From Bacillus sp. AFS041924 (GTDB lineage Bacteria > Bacillota > Bacilli > Bacillales > Bacillaceae_G): a DNA stretch of 53,274 bases. Below, in pieces: positions 38,338 to 50,314 of the stretch. A program made the position numbers and the translations under genes. Under the pieces are notes generated by a model. It was not told the origin of the DNA. It saw only the letters and a list, made by a program, of their open reading frames with translations, and searched no databases. The DNA is taken from the NCBI RefSeq assembly GCF_002577195.1, contig NZ_NULG01000056.1, positions 1 through 53,274 of the forward strand. The letters run 5' to 3'. Positions within the stretch are counted from its first letter, which is position 1. Each line of letters starts with the position of its first letter.

Positions 38338-38395
38338 GAAAAGAAGGTTTATTGAACTTTAGTGGGGCATCGGAACTAAAATAGTACATCAAATA

Positions 38396-38445
38396 AAAAA
38401 GACGATTACAAACCAATTAGAAAATTAGCTTATAATCATCTTTTT
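38396..38445 (-). terminator. Intrinsic terminator after ksgA
   Basis: Long imperfect stem (AAAGACGATTA...AATTAG with CTAATT-like and TAATCATCTTT) followed by TTTTTTATTT on the minus strand, one base after the ksgA stop. Confidence 0.75.
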
Positions 38446-38446
38446 G

Positions 38447-39876
<1,430 letters not shown>

Positions 39877-39952
39877 TTGTTCCTCCAACCATTACAAGTA
39901 TATGTAATCATACCATAAGGATAATAAAACTTCATTCTCTGTTAAAATTAGT

Positions 39953-39986
39953 ATAAAAAAAAGCAGAAGGACTTATCCTTCTACTT
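39953..39986 (-). terminator. Intrinsic terminator after yabE
   Basis: The stem AGAAGGA / TCCTTCT (extended by GTA/TGC) with a 4-base loop is followed by TTTTTTTT on the minus strand. Confidence 0.88.
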
Positions 39987-40013
39987 TCTCTATATCGATC
40001 TATTTTAAAAATA

Positions 40014-41222
40014 TTAACTAATAATACGGACCTTAACAGTACGACGACCAAAGTCAAAACAAGCATCTTTTGTAGGCATTAAGATATCAATTCTTTTTCC
40101 TTTAATTGCTCCACCAGTGTCACCAGCAATAGCAATACCATAGCCTTCTACCCAAACTTTTGATCCTAGTGGAATAACATTTGGATCGACAGCAATCAGT
40201 TTCATATTAGGTTTTTTACGAATATTAATACCTGTAGCTGTTATACCAGACATACCAGCATCATAAGGAGAATATGCAGTTGCTTCAACATACATTTCTT
40301 TTACTTTACTGTTAGATTTTGGCGCACTAGATTTTACTAATGCACTAGATTTAGGAACAGACTTAGTTCCTACTGCGACCACTCGATCAACAGGATCTTT
40401 TAATAGAGTTTCGTCTACTAATGTTTTAGAAACTACTTTACCATTTTCCTTAATCAATTCAAAGTTACGTTTAACAAGTCCTTTTACACCTTCTGAAATG
40501 ACCGATGATTCACCTTTATACATAGAAGAATCTTCTTGTTCTTTCTCTTTAAAATCCACAGGCTCTTCCACCACATCGTTGACTTTTTCGACACGGATAA
40601 CTCGAACTGTATCATTTTGTTTGATCATTTCGCCAGCATCTGGTTCAACTCGGTCAAGTTCGTTTAATGTAATGTTCTGCTTTTCTAAAAAGTCAGCGAC
40701 AGTAGTCGAAGTTGCAAATACTTTTTTAGAAACTCCTCCGTCATTTAAAACCATAGGGAATGCTTTTTCGTAAGATACTTTACCATTTTCCTCTAAAGGT
40801 GTTGACAGTGCAGGCATTATCACATCATTAGGATTAGTCTTAATATTTTGTTCTTTTAATAATTCTTTTACAGTTTGAGCAGTTGTCATAATGACTTTTT
40901 CCTGCCCATCGATCGTAAGTTTAACAGGCTTTGCTAGATGTACAGTAATATCCATATCATCTGATATTTTCGTTTTGGTTGACGGATATACTTCATCTTC
41001 ATTTGTAATTTTTACATTTTGTTCTTTCAATAATTCAGCCACAGTATTTGCATGTGTTTGAATAACCTGTTCTTTCCCGTCTACCTCAAGAGTTACCTGT
41101 TCTTTAAGTCCCTCATATGCTCCTGTACCTACTGATCCAGTGAAAACTAAAGCTCCTGCAAGTTGTACTGCTAGTTTTTTACTACTCCCAAGTCTAGAAA
41201 GTAACCTATTCGCGTCTATCAC
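40014..41222 (-). CDS. yabE: Cell-wall protein with DUF348, G5 and 3D domains
   Basis: Rpf/Sps-like putative murein-acting protein. Order: basic N-terminus and one hydrophobic segment (LAVQLAGALVFTGSVGTGAY), then DUF348 repeats with the theme QTVKELLKEQNI (three copies over about 45-230), a G5 domain around 235-305, a Ser/Lys linker, and a C-terminal 3D domain (MYVEATAYSPYD, TATGINIRKKPNMKLIAVDP, GDTGGAIKGKRIDI) with its three aspartates. The GTG at 41220-41222, seven bases after AAAGGAGGAG, is the likely start (402 residues). In B. subtilis yabE is SigX/SigM-related and has an antisense RNA; neither is visible here. Confidence 0.93.
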   Translation of the reverse strand: MIDANRLLSRLGSSKKLAVQLAGALVFTGSVGTGAYEGLKEQVTLEVDGKEQVIQTHANTVAELLKEQNVKITNEDEVYPSTKTKISDDMDITVHLAKPVKLTIDGQEKVIMTTAQTVKELLKEQNIKTNPNDVIMPALSTPLEENGKVSYEKAFPMVLNDGGVSKKVFATSTTVADFLEKQNITLNELDRVEPDAGEMIKQNDTVRVIRVEKVNDVVEEPVDFKEKEQEDSSMYKGESSVISEGVKGLVKRNFELIKENGKVVSKTLVDETLLKDPVDRVVAVGTKSVPKSSALVKSSAPKSNSKVKEMYVEATAYSPYDAGMSGITATGINIRKKPNMKLIAVDPNVIPLGSKVWVEGYGIAIAGDTGGAIKGKRIDILMPTKDACFDFGRRTVKVRIIS

Positions 41223-41226
41223 GATT

Positions 41227-41397
41227 TTACTCCTCCTTTTCGCCTGAGAAAAAAGATTGACTAGCTCCAAACCTATTAACTAGTGCTTCTACTCTACTGA
41301 ATGTATGTTTACTAGATTTAGAAGTAGAAGAGTTTTCTTTCGACAAATTCTTCAACTCTTCATACGTGAACTGTGACGAATGATATATATATTCGTA
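41227..41397 (-). other. Unexplained 56-codon open stretch ahead of yabE
   Basis: On the minus strand, between an in-frame TAG after the tatD stop and a TAA that lies inside the yabE Shine-Dalgarno region, 56 codons are open. They read like protein, with segments TYEELKNLSKENSSTSK and FSRVEALVNRFGASQSFF. There is no ATG in frame and no good ribosome binding site before the TTG codons. The same DNA has an inverted repeat, CTTCTACT / AGTAGAAG. It may be a gene remnant, a small leader peptide with an unusual start, or chance. Confidence 0.25.
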
Positions 41398-41410
41398 CTA
41401 GTTCATGAGA

Positions 41411-42181
41411 TCATTTGTTAATCTGAAAAACATTACACGCATTCTCAAAAGTTCGTTTCTGAACTTCCTCGACTGATATGTTCTTTAATCGTGCAATTTC
41501 TTCAGCAACAAGTGATACATAGCTAGGTTCATTTCTTTTTCCTCTATACGGATGTGGGGTTAAGTATGGACAATCCGTTTCGATTAATAGATTTTCTAAC
41601 GGAATTTCTGTCGCAACTTCTTTTGGTTTTTTTGCATTTTTAAATGTAACTGGTCCTCCTAATGAAATATAGAAGTTCATATTAATACATTCTTTTGCAG
41701 TTTCCACACTTCCGCCGAAGCAGTGCATGATGCCACCTACTTCTGATGCATTTTCTTCTTTTAAAATGGTAACAATGTCTTCTGTTGCGTCTCGATTGTG
41801 AATGACAATCGGTAGTTCGCATTCTTTTGCTAATTGAATTTGTTTTCGAAATACTTCTTTTTGGATTTCTTTTGGTGACTTATCCCAGTAATAATCTAAT
41901 CCAGTTTCACCAATTGCTACTACTTTAGGATGTTTTGATAATTCCTTAATCCAATTGAAATCTTCTTCTGTTGCATCAATTGCATCAACTGGATGCCAGC
42001 CAATTGCTGCATAAAGAAATTCATATTTCTCAATTAATTCCATAGCTTTCGTAATTGTCGGGCGATCAAAGCCAACAACTACTTGATGAACAACTCCTGC
42101 TTCTAGAGCTCTACTAATTACTTCTTCAAGGTCTTCTTTGTATTGATCTGCATTTAAATGTACATGTGTATCAAAAAGCAT
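41411..42181 (-). CDS. tatD: TatD-family metal-dependent deoxyribonuclease
   Basis: Amidohydrolase-fold nuclease (yabD). Metal ligands are visible: FDTHVHLN at the start, GETGLDYYWD (about 90-100), IVIHNRDA, MHCFGG and ETDCPYLTPHPYRGKRNEPSYV near the end. The ATG at 42179-42181 follows AAAGGGGAAG; the longer frame starts within that ribosome binding site. 256 residues. It stands downstream of metS, but with a terminator and a 400-base gap between. Confidence 0.96.
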   Translation of the reverse strand: MLFDTHVHLNADQYKEDLEEVISRALEAGVVHQVVVGFDRPTITKAMELIEKYEFLYAAIGWHPVDAIDATEEDFNWIKELSKHPKVVAIGETGLDYYWDKSPKEIQKEVFRKQIQLAKECELPIVIHNRDATEDIVTILKEENASEVGGIMHCFGGSVETAKECINMNFYISLGGPVTFKNAKKPKEVATEIPLENLLIETDCPYLTPHPYRGKRNEPSYVSLVAEEIARLKNISVEEVQKRTFENACNVFQINK

Positions 42182-42548
42182 TTTTACTTCCCCTTTGCTC
42201 ATCTGAGATTTAGTCTAGCATACCGTAAAATTTCTTACCTAACGCACAGTTAACAATTCCGTTACAAAAAGAAACAGACGAAATTAAGCAATTTCTAATA
42301 AAATTTTAAAGCTGTTTTAAATCAATTCCATGTTATATCAAGACTTTTATACTTTTTGTCATAGAATTCAGATAATTTGCTCATTTTACCATTGTAATGT
42401 ATCTGTAATATTTTCTTCATATAATGACATTTTCTAACAATATATGGGTAACAGATGCCATATTTCAACATATTATTATTATATTTGTGGTTTTTATGAT
42501 ATTTTTACAAAATTCTGCACAACACAACAATTATTTCAGTAAAACAAA
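42182..42548. other. Gene-free AT-rich gap between tatD and metS
   Basis: No open frame with ribosome binding site, RNA signature or riboswitch-like block is evident. It must contain the tatD promoter, but no pair of -35/-10 boxes at normal spacing stands out. Confidence 0.5.
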
Positions 42549-42594
42549 TAAAAAAAAAGTATTTCATGTTAGTTTTTACACGAAATACTTTTCT
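42549..42594 (-). terminator. Intrinsic terminator after metS
   Basis: AAAGTATTTCATGT / ACACGAAATACTTT hairpin followed by TTTTTTTT on the minus strand. Confidence 0.92.
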
Positions 42595-42602
42595 TAGCAA
42601 CA

Positions 42603-44880
<2,278 letters not shown>

Positions 44881-45165
44881 ATGAAATCTACGGGAATCGT
44901 ACGTAAAGTAGACGAGCTTGGCCGAGTTGTAATTCCAATTGAACTTAGAAGAACACTAAACATCACAGAAAGAGACACACTTGAAATATTTGTACAAGAT
45001 GATCGAATTGTCTTAAAAAAATATGAACCAAATATGACTTGTATGATGACTGGAGAAATTTCTAAAAATAATCTCGAGATTGCTGATGGCAAAATTGTAT
45101 TAAGTAAAAAAGGCGCAGAGCTTTTAAAATTCGAGATCGAACAATTTATAGCTGATAATAATTAA
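44881..45165 (+). CDS. abrB: Transition-state regulator AbrB
   Basis: DNA-binding repressor of post-exponential genes (including spoVG and spo0H in B. subtilis). The N-terminal swapped-hairpin domain MKSTGIVRKVDELGRVVIPI is nearly identical to B. subtilis. The C-terminal tetramerisation part ends IEQFIADNN. 94 residues. GGAGG lies seven bases before the ATG, so the 21 upstream codons are not coding. It is the only gene on the plus strand in this window and is convergent with rsmI. Confidence 0.97.
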   Translation: MKSTGIVRKVDELGRVVIPIELRRTLNITERDTLEIFVQDDRIVLKKYEPNMTCMMTGEISKNNLEIADGKIVLSKKGAELLKFEIEQFIADNN

Positions 45166-45171
45166 ATTGAA

Positions 45172-45252
45172 GAGGCTGCTTATTATAATTGCATTCTCTA
45201 GATCATCACTAAGTAAAAATGAGTAGAGAAATTCATATAAATAAGACAGCCT
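45172..45252. terminator. Convergent abrB/rsmI terminator region
   Basis: Outer arms AGGCTGCTTATT and AATAAGACAGCCT and an inner CTCTA / TAGAG pair lie between the two convergent stop codons, with TTCATTTTT after it on the plus strand. Both genes probably use it. Confidence 0.6.
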
Positions 45253-45272
45253 AACTTCATTTTTAATACCTA

Positions 45273-46151
45273 TTAAATTTCGTGATATTCTGCATAGACA
45301 TCTCTTTTATTTAATGACCGATCCTTTGCAACCAGTTTTATTGCGTCTTTACTTTTTTCATTTTTTTCATTTATGTACCAATCCACATGTTGGTTAATGG
45401 AGAGCTCTTCCCACCAACATTCCTCATTGTTTTTCACTTCTTCCTCAGAGGCACCTTCTAATATCACTACAAACTCTCCACGCACTTCTTCATTCGTTGA
45501 CCAACTTATCGCGTCACTAACTGTGCCTCGTAAAAACTCCTCAAACTTCTTCGTTAATTCTCTACAAAGAACAACTTTTCGATCACCTAACACTTCATGA
45601 ATAACTTGAAGCGTTTCTTTAAGGCGATGTGGAGACTCATATAAAATAACCGTACTTCGCTGACTCTTTAACGGTTCAAGTTGTTTCTTCTTATCTTTCT
45701 TTTGACGAGATAAGAATCCTATGTATAAAAATGAATCTGTAGGTAGTCCAGATGATATTAAAGATGTTAATGCAGCATTTGCACCAGGTAAAGGAATGAC
45801 AGAGATTCCTTCTTCTAAACAAAGCTTTACGAGCTCATAACCTGGATCATTAATGCATGGCATACCTGCATCGCTTACTAACCCGATCTTTAAACCTTTT
45901 TTTAAATCCTCTACAATTTTCAATCCTGCTTTTTCTTTATTATGTTCATGATAGCTTATTAATGGTGTCGGTATTTCAAAGTGATTACAAAGCTTTTTAG
46001 AGTTACGTGTATCTTCCGCTGCAATATAATCTACTTCTTTTAAAATACGTACGGCTCTAAACGTCATATCTTCTAAGTTCCCAATAGGCGTTGGTATTAA
46101 ATATAGACACCCTAGCTCTTCATTTAAAAAGCTCTTTTGGCTTTTTATCAT
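45273..46151 (-). CDS. rsmI: 16S rRNA (cytidine1402-2'-O)-methyltransferase
   Basis: Methylates the ribose of C1402 in 16S rRNA. A tetrapyrrole-methylase-fold enzyme: YLIPTPIGNLEDMTFRA at the start, YIAAEDTRNSKKL, IGLVSDAGMPCINDPGYEL and VILYESPHRLKETL. 292 residues, length as expected. Its first 32 bases overlap the end of yazA. Formerly yabC in B. subtilis. Confidence 0.96.
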   Translation of the reverse strand: MIKSQKSFLNEELGCLYLIPTPIGNLEDMTFRAVRILKEVDYIAAEDTRNSKKLCNHFEIPTPLISYHEHNKEKAGLKIVEDLKKGLKIGLVSDAGMPCINDPGYELVKLCLEEGISVIPLPGANAALTSLISSGLPTDSFLYIGFLSRQKKDKKKQLEPLKSQRSTVILYESPHRLKETLQVIHEVLGDRKVVLCRELTKKFEEFLRGTVSDAISWSTNEEVRGEFVVILEGASEEEVKNNEECWWEELSINQHVDWYINEKNEKSKDAIKLVAKDRSLNKRDVYAEYHEI

Positions 46152-46410
46152 AGCTCGTTCCCTCTCTCATATATCGTTCTTTATTTTCTCTTGTTAATTG
46201 CTTAAATGCATATTCAGCTTGCATCGCTTCTCTTTTCGTTTCATACTCCTCAAAAAATATACACTTTACAGGTACTCTACCTCTCGTGTATTTTGCGCCT
46301 TTACGATCATTATGTTGTTTTACTCTACGCTCAATATTTGTCGTATAGCCCGCATAGAAAGTTGCATCGGAGCATTCTAGCACATATAGATAATGTTTAT
46401 GGTCTTCCAT
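46120..46410 (-). CDS. yazA: GIY-YIG domain protein
   Basis: A 96-residue single-domain protein of the UPF0213/YhbQ-type GIY-YIG family: [20 protein letters not shown] carries the (here Y-V...Y-A-G) signature, followed by RRVKQHN and the catalytic-type glutamate region [16 protein letters not shown] nuclease activity is inferred from the fold; the physiological role is unknown. It overlaps yabB upstream (14 bases) and rsmI downstream (32 bases). Confidence 0.94.
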   Translation of the reverse strand: MEDHKHYLYVLECSDATFYAGYTTNIERRVKQHNDRKGAKYTRGRVPVKCIFFEEYETKREAMQAEYAFKQLTRENKERYMREGTSYDKKPKELFK

Positions 46411-47134
46411 ATAGAATTTCCTTTAACTCAGCTGTATACTCATTATTTTCTTCATACACATAAACTGGAGGTAAAATTTTCAGGTCCGCTTTACCACCTT
46501 TTATTCCCTCAATAAGAAGTGTATTTGCTTCCTTACCCATTTTAGGGTAAACAAACTGAATTCTTTTCGGCTCAATGCCGTGTTTACGCATAGTAGTAAC
46601 AATATCCAACATTCGTCCAGGACGATGAACCATCGCCAATTTTCCGCCATGCTTTAAAAGCTGTTTACTTGCATTAATTACTTCTTCTAAATTTGTCTTA
46701 ATCTCATGTCTAGCTATTGCATAATGCTCATTCATATTCTGTTCTGAAGATGGAATATCTTGAAAGTATGGAGGATTACATGTAACGACATCTACAAATT
46801 CTCTTCCAATTTTAGCTGGTGCATTTTTTAAATCGTCATGTATCATTGATATTTTTTCATCTAGCTTGTTGTATTCAATACTTCGTTTAGCCATATCATA
46901 CAATCGCTCTTGTATTTCTACACCTATTATGTTTGCCTTAGATCTACGATGAAGCATTAATGGAATAACACCATTCCCAGAACATAAATCAACAATTGTA
47001 CCTTTTTGAATCGGTACATATGTAAAATTAGATAAAAGGACTGCATCTAATGAAAATGAAAAAACAGATGGGCTTTGAATAATCCTCATATCATCGGTTA
47101 ATAAGTAATCTAAGCGTTCGTCACCTTTAAGCAT
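46397..47134 (-). CDS. yabB: Class I SAM-dependent methyltransferase, TrmN6-like
   Basis: Probable tRNA1(Val) adenine-37 N6-methyltransferase by family; the target in Bacillus is not certain. SAM motif [14 protein letters not shown] (about 46-59) and catalytic [10 protein letters not shown] (about 118-127, NPPY of N6-adenine methylases). 245 residues. AAGGAATT precedes the ATG. It is separated from yabA by a terminator-like region. Confidence 0.92.
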   Translation of the reverse strand: MLKGDERLDYLLTDDMRIIQSPSVFSFSLDAVLLSNFTYVPIQKGTIVDLCSGNGVIPLMLHRRSKANIIGVEIQERLYDMAKRSIEYNKLDEKISMIHDDLKNAPAKIGREFVDVVTCNPPYFQDIPSSEQNMNEHYAIARHEIKTNLEEVINASKQLLKHGGKLAMVHRPGRMLDIVTTMRKHGIEPKRIQFVYPKMGKEANTLLIEGIKGGKADLKILPPVYVYEENNEYTAELKEILYGRP

Positions 47135-47212
47135 AATTAATTCCTTTCAAATAACAGACCAATATTTATCTTTTATCTTTGCCTAATCGTTTAATAATTA
47201 ACTAGTAATACA

Positions 47213-47249
47213 TAAAAAGAAGCTATTCCAATTAGAATAAAGCCTTCTT
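47213..47249 (-). terminator. Terminator between yabA and yabB
   Basis: GAAGGCTTTATTC / GGAATAGCTTC on the minus strand, followed by TTTTT. Upstream stems (47252-47287 and a GGCTATTCC at 47307-47315) could compete with it; see findings. Confidence 0.75.
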
Positions 47250-47320
47250 ACCTATTCATACAGCTTATCTAATGGCTGCATGAATAGATAATCGTTCGCT
47301 TCTTCCGGAATAGCCTACAA

Positions 47321-47680
47321 TTACTTTTTATCAAAGAAGGATAAACAAAACAGACAGTCCTCACCATGACGCACGCTTCCATAATGTAGATTACAAATAT
47401 GGAAACCTTCTTGGTATAGTCTAGCTAAATTATCATAGCCTTCCCCAAGATCCTTATCCTTTTGTACCTTTTTCTTCTTTGAGTCTTTTATTTGTTCTTT
47501 TTCTTCTACACGCTTGTCTAGACCTAATCGTTCTCGTAAGTGGTCATTTTCAATTTTCGTATAGTGGTTTTCTTCTAGAAGCTCAGCAATATATTGTTTT
47601 AAGTCACTAAGCTGTGTTGATAAATCTTGAATTTGTTCTTCCATATTGGAAAGAGATAAGAATATATTCTTCTTGTCCAA
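47321..47680 (-). CDS. yabA: Replication initiation control protein YabA
   Basis: Binds DnaA and DnaN and limits replication initiation. N-terminal leucine-zipper-like coiled coil (about 5-60), acidic/basic linker, then the conserved [23 protein letters not shown] and the zinc site C...C with HICN and [11 protein letters not shown]. The TTG at 47678-47680, five bases after AGAGGTGG, gives MDKKNIF and exactly 119 residues, the B. subtilis length. The longer GTG frame overlaps that ribosome binding site. Confidence 0.95.
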   Translation of the reverse strand: MDKKNIFLSLSNMEEQIQDLSTQLSDLKQYIAELLEENHYTKIENDHLRERLGLDKRVEEKEQIKDSKKKKVQKDKDLGEGYDNLARLYQEGFHICNLHYGSVRHGEDCLFCLSFFDKK

Positions 47681-47692
47681 TCTTACCACCTC

Positions 47693-48520
47693 TTAATCTG
47701 TGGTTTGTATTGACACAACTCCCTCATGAATTAAATCATCCAGAGTATACTCCACAACGCGTTCTTTTTTGATCAATTCTACTTGAATAACTCGTTCTAA
47801 GATGTTCAATCCTACTACTCTTCCAGGACCTTCAGCTGTTTCAATAACATCCTCTAAGTCTGGAAGTTGTTCTTTTGCAGCTTCATACTCATCATTCTCA
47901 TACTTTAAGCAACACATAAGTCGGCCGCAAAGTCCCGAAATTTTTGCTGGGTTAAGAGAAAGATTTTGATCTTTTGCCATTTTAATGGACACTGGTTCAA
48001 AATCACCTAGGAACGTTGAACAACACAACATTCTACCACAAGGTCCAATCCCACCTAGCATTTTAGCTTCATCTCGTACTCCTATCTGTCTTAACTCGAT
48101 TCGAGTACGAAATACTGCAGCCAAATCCTTTACTAATTCCCTAAAGTCTATTCTACCATCCGCTGTAAAATAAAAGATGACTTTATTTCGGTCAAACGTA
48201 TATTCGACATCAACTAATTTCATATCTAGTTCATGTTGCATAACTTTACTAGAACAAACTTCATATGCTTCTTTAGCTGATTGTTTATTCTCTTCAACAA
48301 TCATACGATCATGCTCATCAGCTAATCGCATAACTTTTTTTAATGGAAGGACTACGTCATTTTCTCCGACCTTTTTATTTGGTACAACTACTTTACCAAA
48401 TTCAATCCCCCGCACCGTTTCAACGATGACAAAAGTATCTTTAGGGATTGCTAATCCATTTGGGTCGAAATAATAGATTTTACCAGCTTTTTTAAAACGT
48501 ACTCCGACTACTTCGTACAC
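47693..48520 (-). CDS. ricT: RicT (YaaT), PSP1-domain protein of the Y-complex
   Basis: Forms the RicA-RicF-RicT complex, which carries Fe-S clusters and steers RNase Y; it is needed for sporulation, competence and biofilms in B. subtilis. The 275-residue protein shows paired cysteine motifs CGRMLCC and CGRLMCC in the middle, the expected cluster ligands. The start is GTG, ten bases after GGAGGG. The gene lies between holB and yabA, as in other Bacilli. Confidence 0.95.
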   Translation of the reverse strand: MYEVVGVRFKKAGKIYYFDPNGLAIPKDTFVIVETVRGIEFGKVVVPNKKVGENDVVLPLKKVMRLADEHDRMIVEENKQSAKEAYEVCSSKVMQHELDMKLVDVEYTFDRNKVIFYFTADGRIDFRELVKDLAAVFRTRIELRQIGVRDEAKMLGGIGPCGRMLCCSTFLGDFEPVSIKMAKDQNLSLNPAKISGLCGRLMCCLKYENDEYEAAKEQLPDLEDVIETAEGPGRVVGLNILERVIQVELIKKERVVEYTLDDLIHEGVVSIQTTD

Positions 48521-48523
48521 AAT

Positions 48524-49519
48524 CTACAATCCCTCCTGTAGCTCTATAATCATTTGCTCTAAAACCATTAACATGTTTGCGTTTGATGTTAATCGTTTTT
48601 TAGCATCAAGGATGATCTCTAAACAAGTAGTTATTTTCTCTAATGAAATACGGTTTAATGCTTGTCTCATTAATGATTCTTCATTTTTAAAAACAACATT
48701 TTGATCTTGTTCAGCATATATATATAACATATCTTTAAAGGCTAATACAAGCATATCAAGCATCATTTGTAACTGTTCTTTCGTATCGAAATGACGAGAA
48801 ACATTTTGTTGCATGACTAAAAGACTATCTTTTTTTGTCGTTAATAATGCTTCATATAATTCTATCACTAAATCTCTTGCTTGTGCAAACCATTCTTCTT
48901 CAGCAATTTGGACTGCTACAGCCTCACTATTTGTTAGTCTTGCTAATAAAGGAATTATGTTTGATTGTAGCTCAATTTTTCCTAAATGTTCTTCAAAATA
49001 TTTTGTTGGTAATGGATTAAAATGAATTGATTGACAGCGAGATAGGATCGTCGGCAAAATTTGTTGTACTTGTTCGGTTAATAAAAACGCAGTTGTAATT
49101 GAGATAGGCTCTTCCAAAAATTTTAATAATGAATTAGCTGCATTCGTTGTCATCCGATCAGCATGGTCTATTATATAAATTTTTCGATTCGATTCAACGG
49201 CCGTTTTAGCGAATTCTTCTTGTAATTCTTGAATTTGATGTTTCTTTATTGATGTTTCTTCCGGTTTAATTAAGTAAACATTTGGGTGATTACCGGAATC
49301 AACACGCCTGCAATTGCGACAAGTTCCACAAGGTGTAGCTTCACTTACATTCTCACATAGTAATACTTTTGCGTAATACAATGCAAGCTCACGTTTACCC
49401 GTTCCTCTTGGGCCTTCAAATAAGTAAGCATGTGCCACTCTGTTTTTAATTACTGCATTTTTTAACATTTTTGTAGCAACTGGCTGACGCTCGCTTAGTT
49501 CCTCCCAAGATGTTTTCAT
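48524..49519 (-). CDS. holB: DNA polymerase III delta' subunit
   Basis: Part of the clamp loader. AAA+ fold with EGPRGTGKRELALYYAK (about 35-51), a zinc module with four cysteines (CENV...CGTCRNC, about 53-67), and SRCQ sensor-type LSRCQSIHF. The P-loop is altered at its start (GPRGTGKR) as in many delta' proteins, which usually do not hydrolyse ATP. 331 residues. In B. subtilis yaaQ and yaaR lie between tmk and holB; here the gap is 151 bases with a promoter. Confidence 0.94.
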   Translation of the reverse strand: MKTSWEELSERQPVATKMLKNAVIKNRVAHAYLFEGPRGTGKRELALYYAKVLLCENVSEATPCGTCRNCRRVDSGNHPNVYLIKPEETSIKKHQIQELQEEFAKTAVESNRKIYIIDHADRMTTNAANSLLKFLEEPISITTAFLLTEQVQQILPTILSRCQSIHFNPLPTKYFEEHLGKIELQSNIIPLLARLTNSEAVAVQIAEEEWFAQARDLVIELYEALLTTKKDSLLVMQQNVSRHFDTKEQLQMMLDMLVLAFKDMLYIYAEQDQNVVFKNEESLMRQALNRISLEKITTCLEIILDAKKRLTSNANMLMVLEQMIIELQEGL

Positions 49520-49618
49520 GTTTACACCTACTTATATATTTAAATTGATTGATTACATAATTCTAAACTCACTTTTTATTTGCGATTCAAGTTAATTTTT
49601 TTAACTCTTCCTACTTCT

Positions 49619-49648
49619 ATTATAACAGTTCATTGATTTTATTGTTCA
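49619..49648 (-). promoter_or_regulatory. Candidate sigma-A promoter of holB
   Basis: -10 TATAAT (49619-49624) with an extended TGT before it, and TGAACA (49643-49648) 18 bases upstream as -35. It lies in the tmk-holB gap, about 100 bases before holB. Confidence 0.6.
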
Positions 49649-49670
49649 TGTATTCAATTTTAGAAATTAA

Positions 49671-50303
49671 TTAAATTTGATCTATTTTTTCCAAAATAAC
49701 TTCTAGTGTATCTGTGAATACTTGATTAATTGAGTTAGAAGCATCAATTTTTTTAAAGCGTCCTGGTTCCCTTTTCATTATTTCAGCGTAGCCACTTTGA
49801 ACCTTTAAATGAAAATCTAGCTCTTCTAAATCAAGTCTATTGACTTCTCTCTCATCCGCTTGGTGAACTCTTTTCAGCCCAATTTTAGGGTCCAAATCAA
49901 AATAAATTGTTAAATCAGGCATTAATCCATCGATTGCAAACTGATTAATATTGTAAATTTCATCTATACCGATTCCTCTACCAACTCCTTGATATGCAAG
50001 TGAGCTATCTACGAATCGGTCACATAATACAATTTTTCCTTCTTCTAATGCCGGGATTACTTTTTCTGCTAAATGTTGTCTCCTAGCTGCAGCGTATAAC
50101 AAAGCCTCCGTACGCTTGTCCATTTCAACATTTTCAGTATTTAAAATAATATTTCTTATACTTTCAGCTATTCGAATACCACCTGGTTCACGAGTAGATA
50201 TAAAATTTACGCCTCGATTTCGAAGTTCTTCTGATACCATATGAATAATTGTTGTTTTTCCAGCACCCTCTGGTCCCTCAAACGTAATAAATAAAGATTT
50301 CAA
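49671..50303 (-). CDS. tmk: Thymidylate kinase
   Basis: Phosphorylates dTMP to dTDP. P-loop [16 protein letters not shown] (about 8-23), the [12 protein letters not shown] block (about 93-104) and the lid near [10 protein letters not shown]. 210 residues. The start is TTG with GGAGG seven bases upstream. It directly follows yaaO (11-base gap). Confidence 0.97.
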   Translation of the reverse strand: MKSLFITFEGPEGAGKTTIIHMVSEELRNRGVNFISTREPGGIRIAESIRNIILNTENVEMDKRTEALLYAAARRQHLAEKVIPALEEGKIVLCDRFVDSSLAYQGVGRGIGIDEIYNINQFAIDGLMPDLTIYFDLDPKIGLKRVHQADEREVNRLDLEELDFHLKVQSGYAEIMKREPGRFKKIDASNSINQVFTDTLEVILEKIDQI

Positions 50304-50314
50304 CCTATTTCCTC

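Noticed and set aside
42182-42548. Long AT-rich gap checked for small genes or RNA
   Set aside because: No start/ribosome-binding-site pair, hairpin-T-run or conserved RNA block was found apart from the metS terminator at its end.
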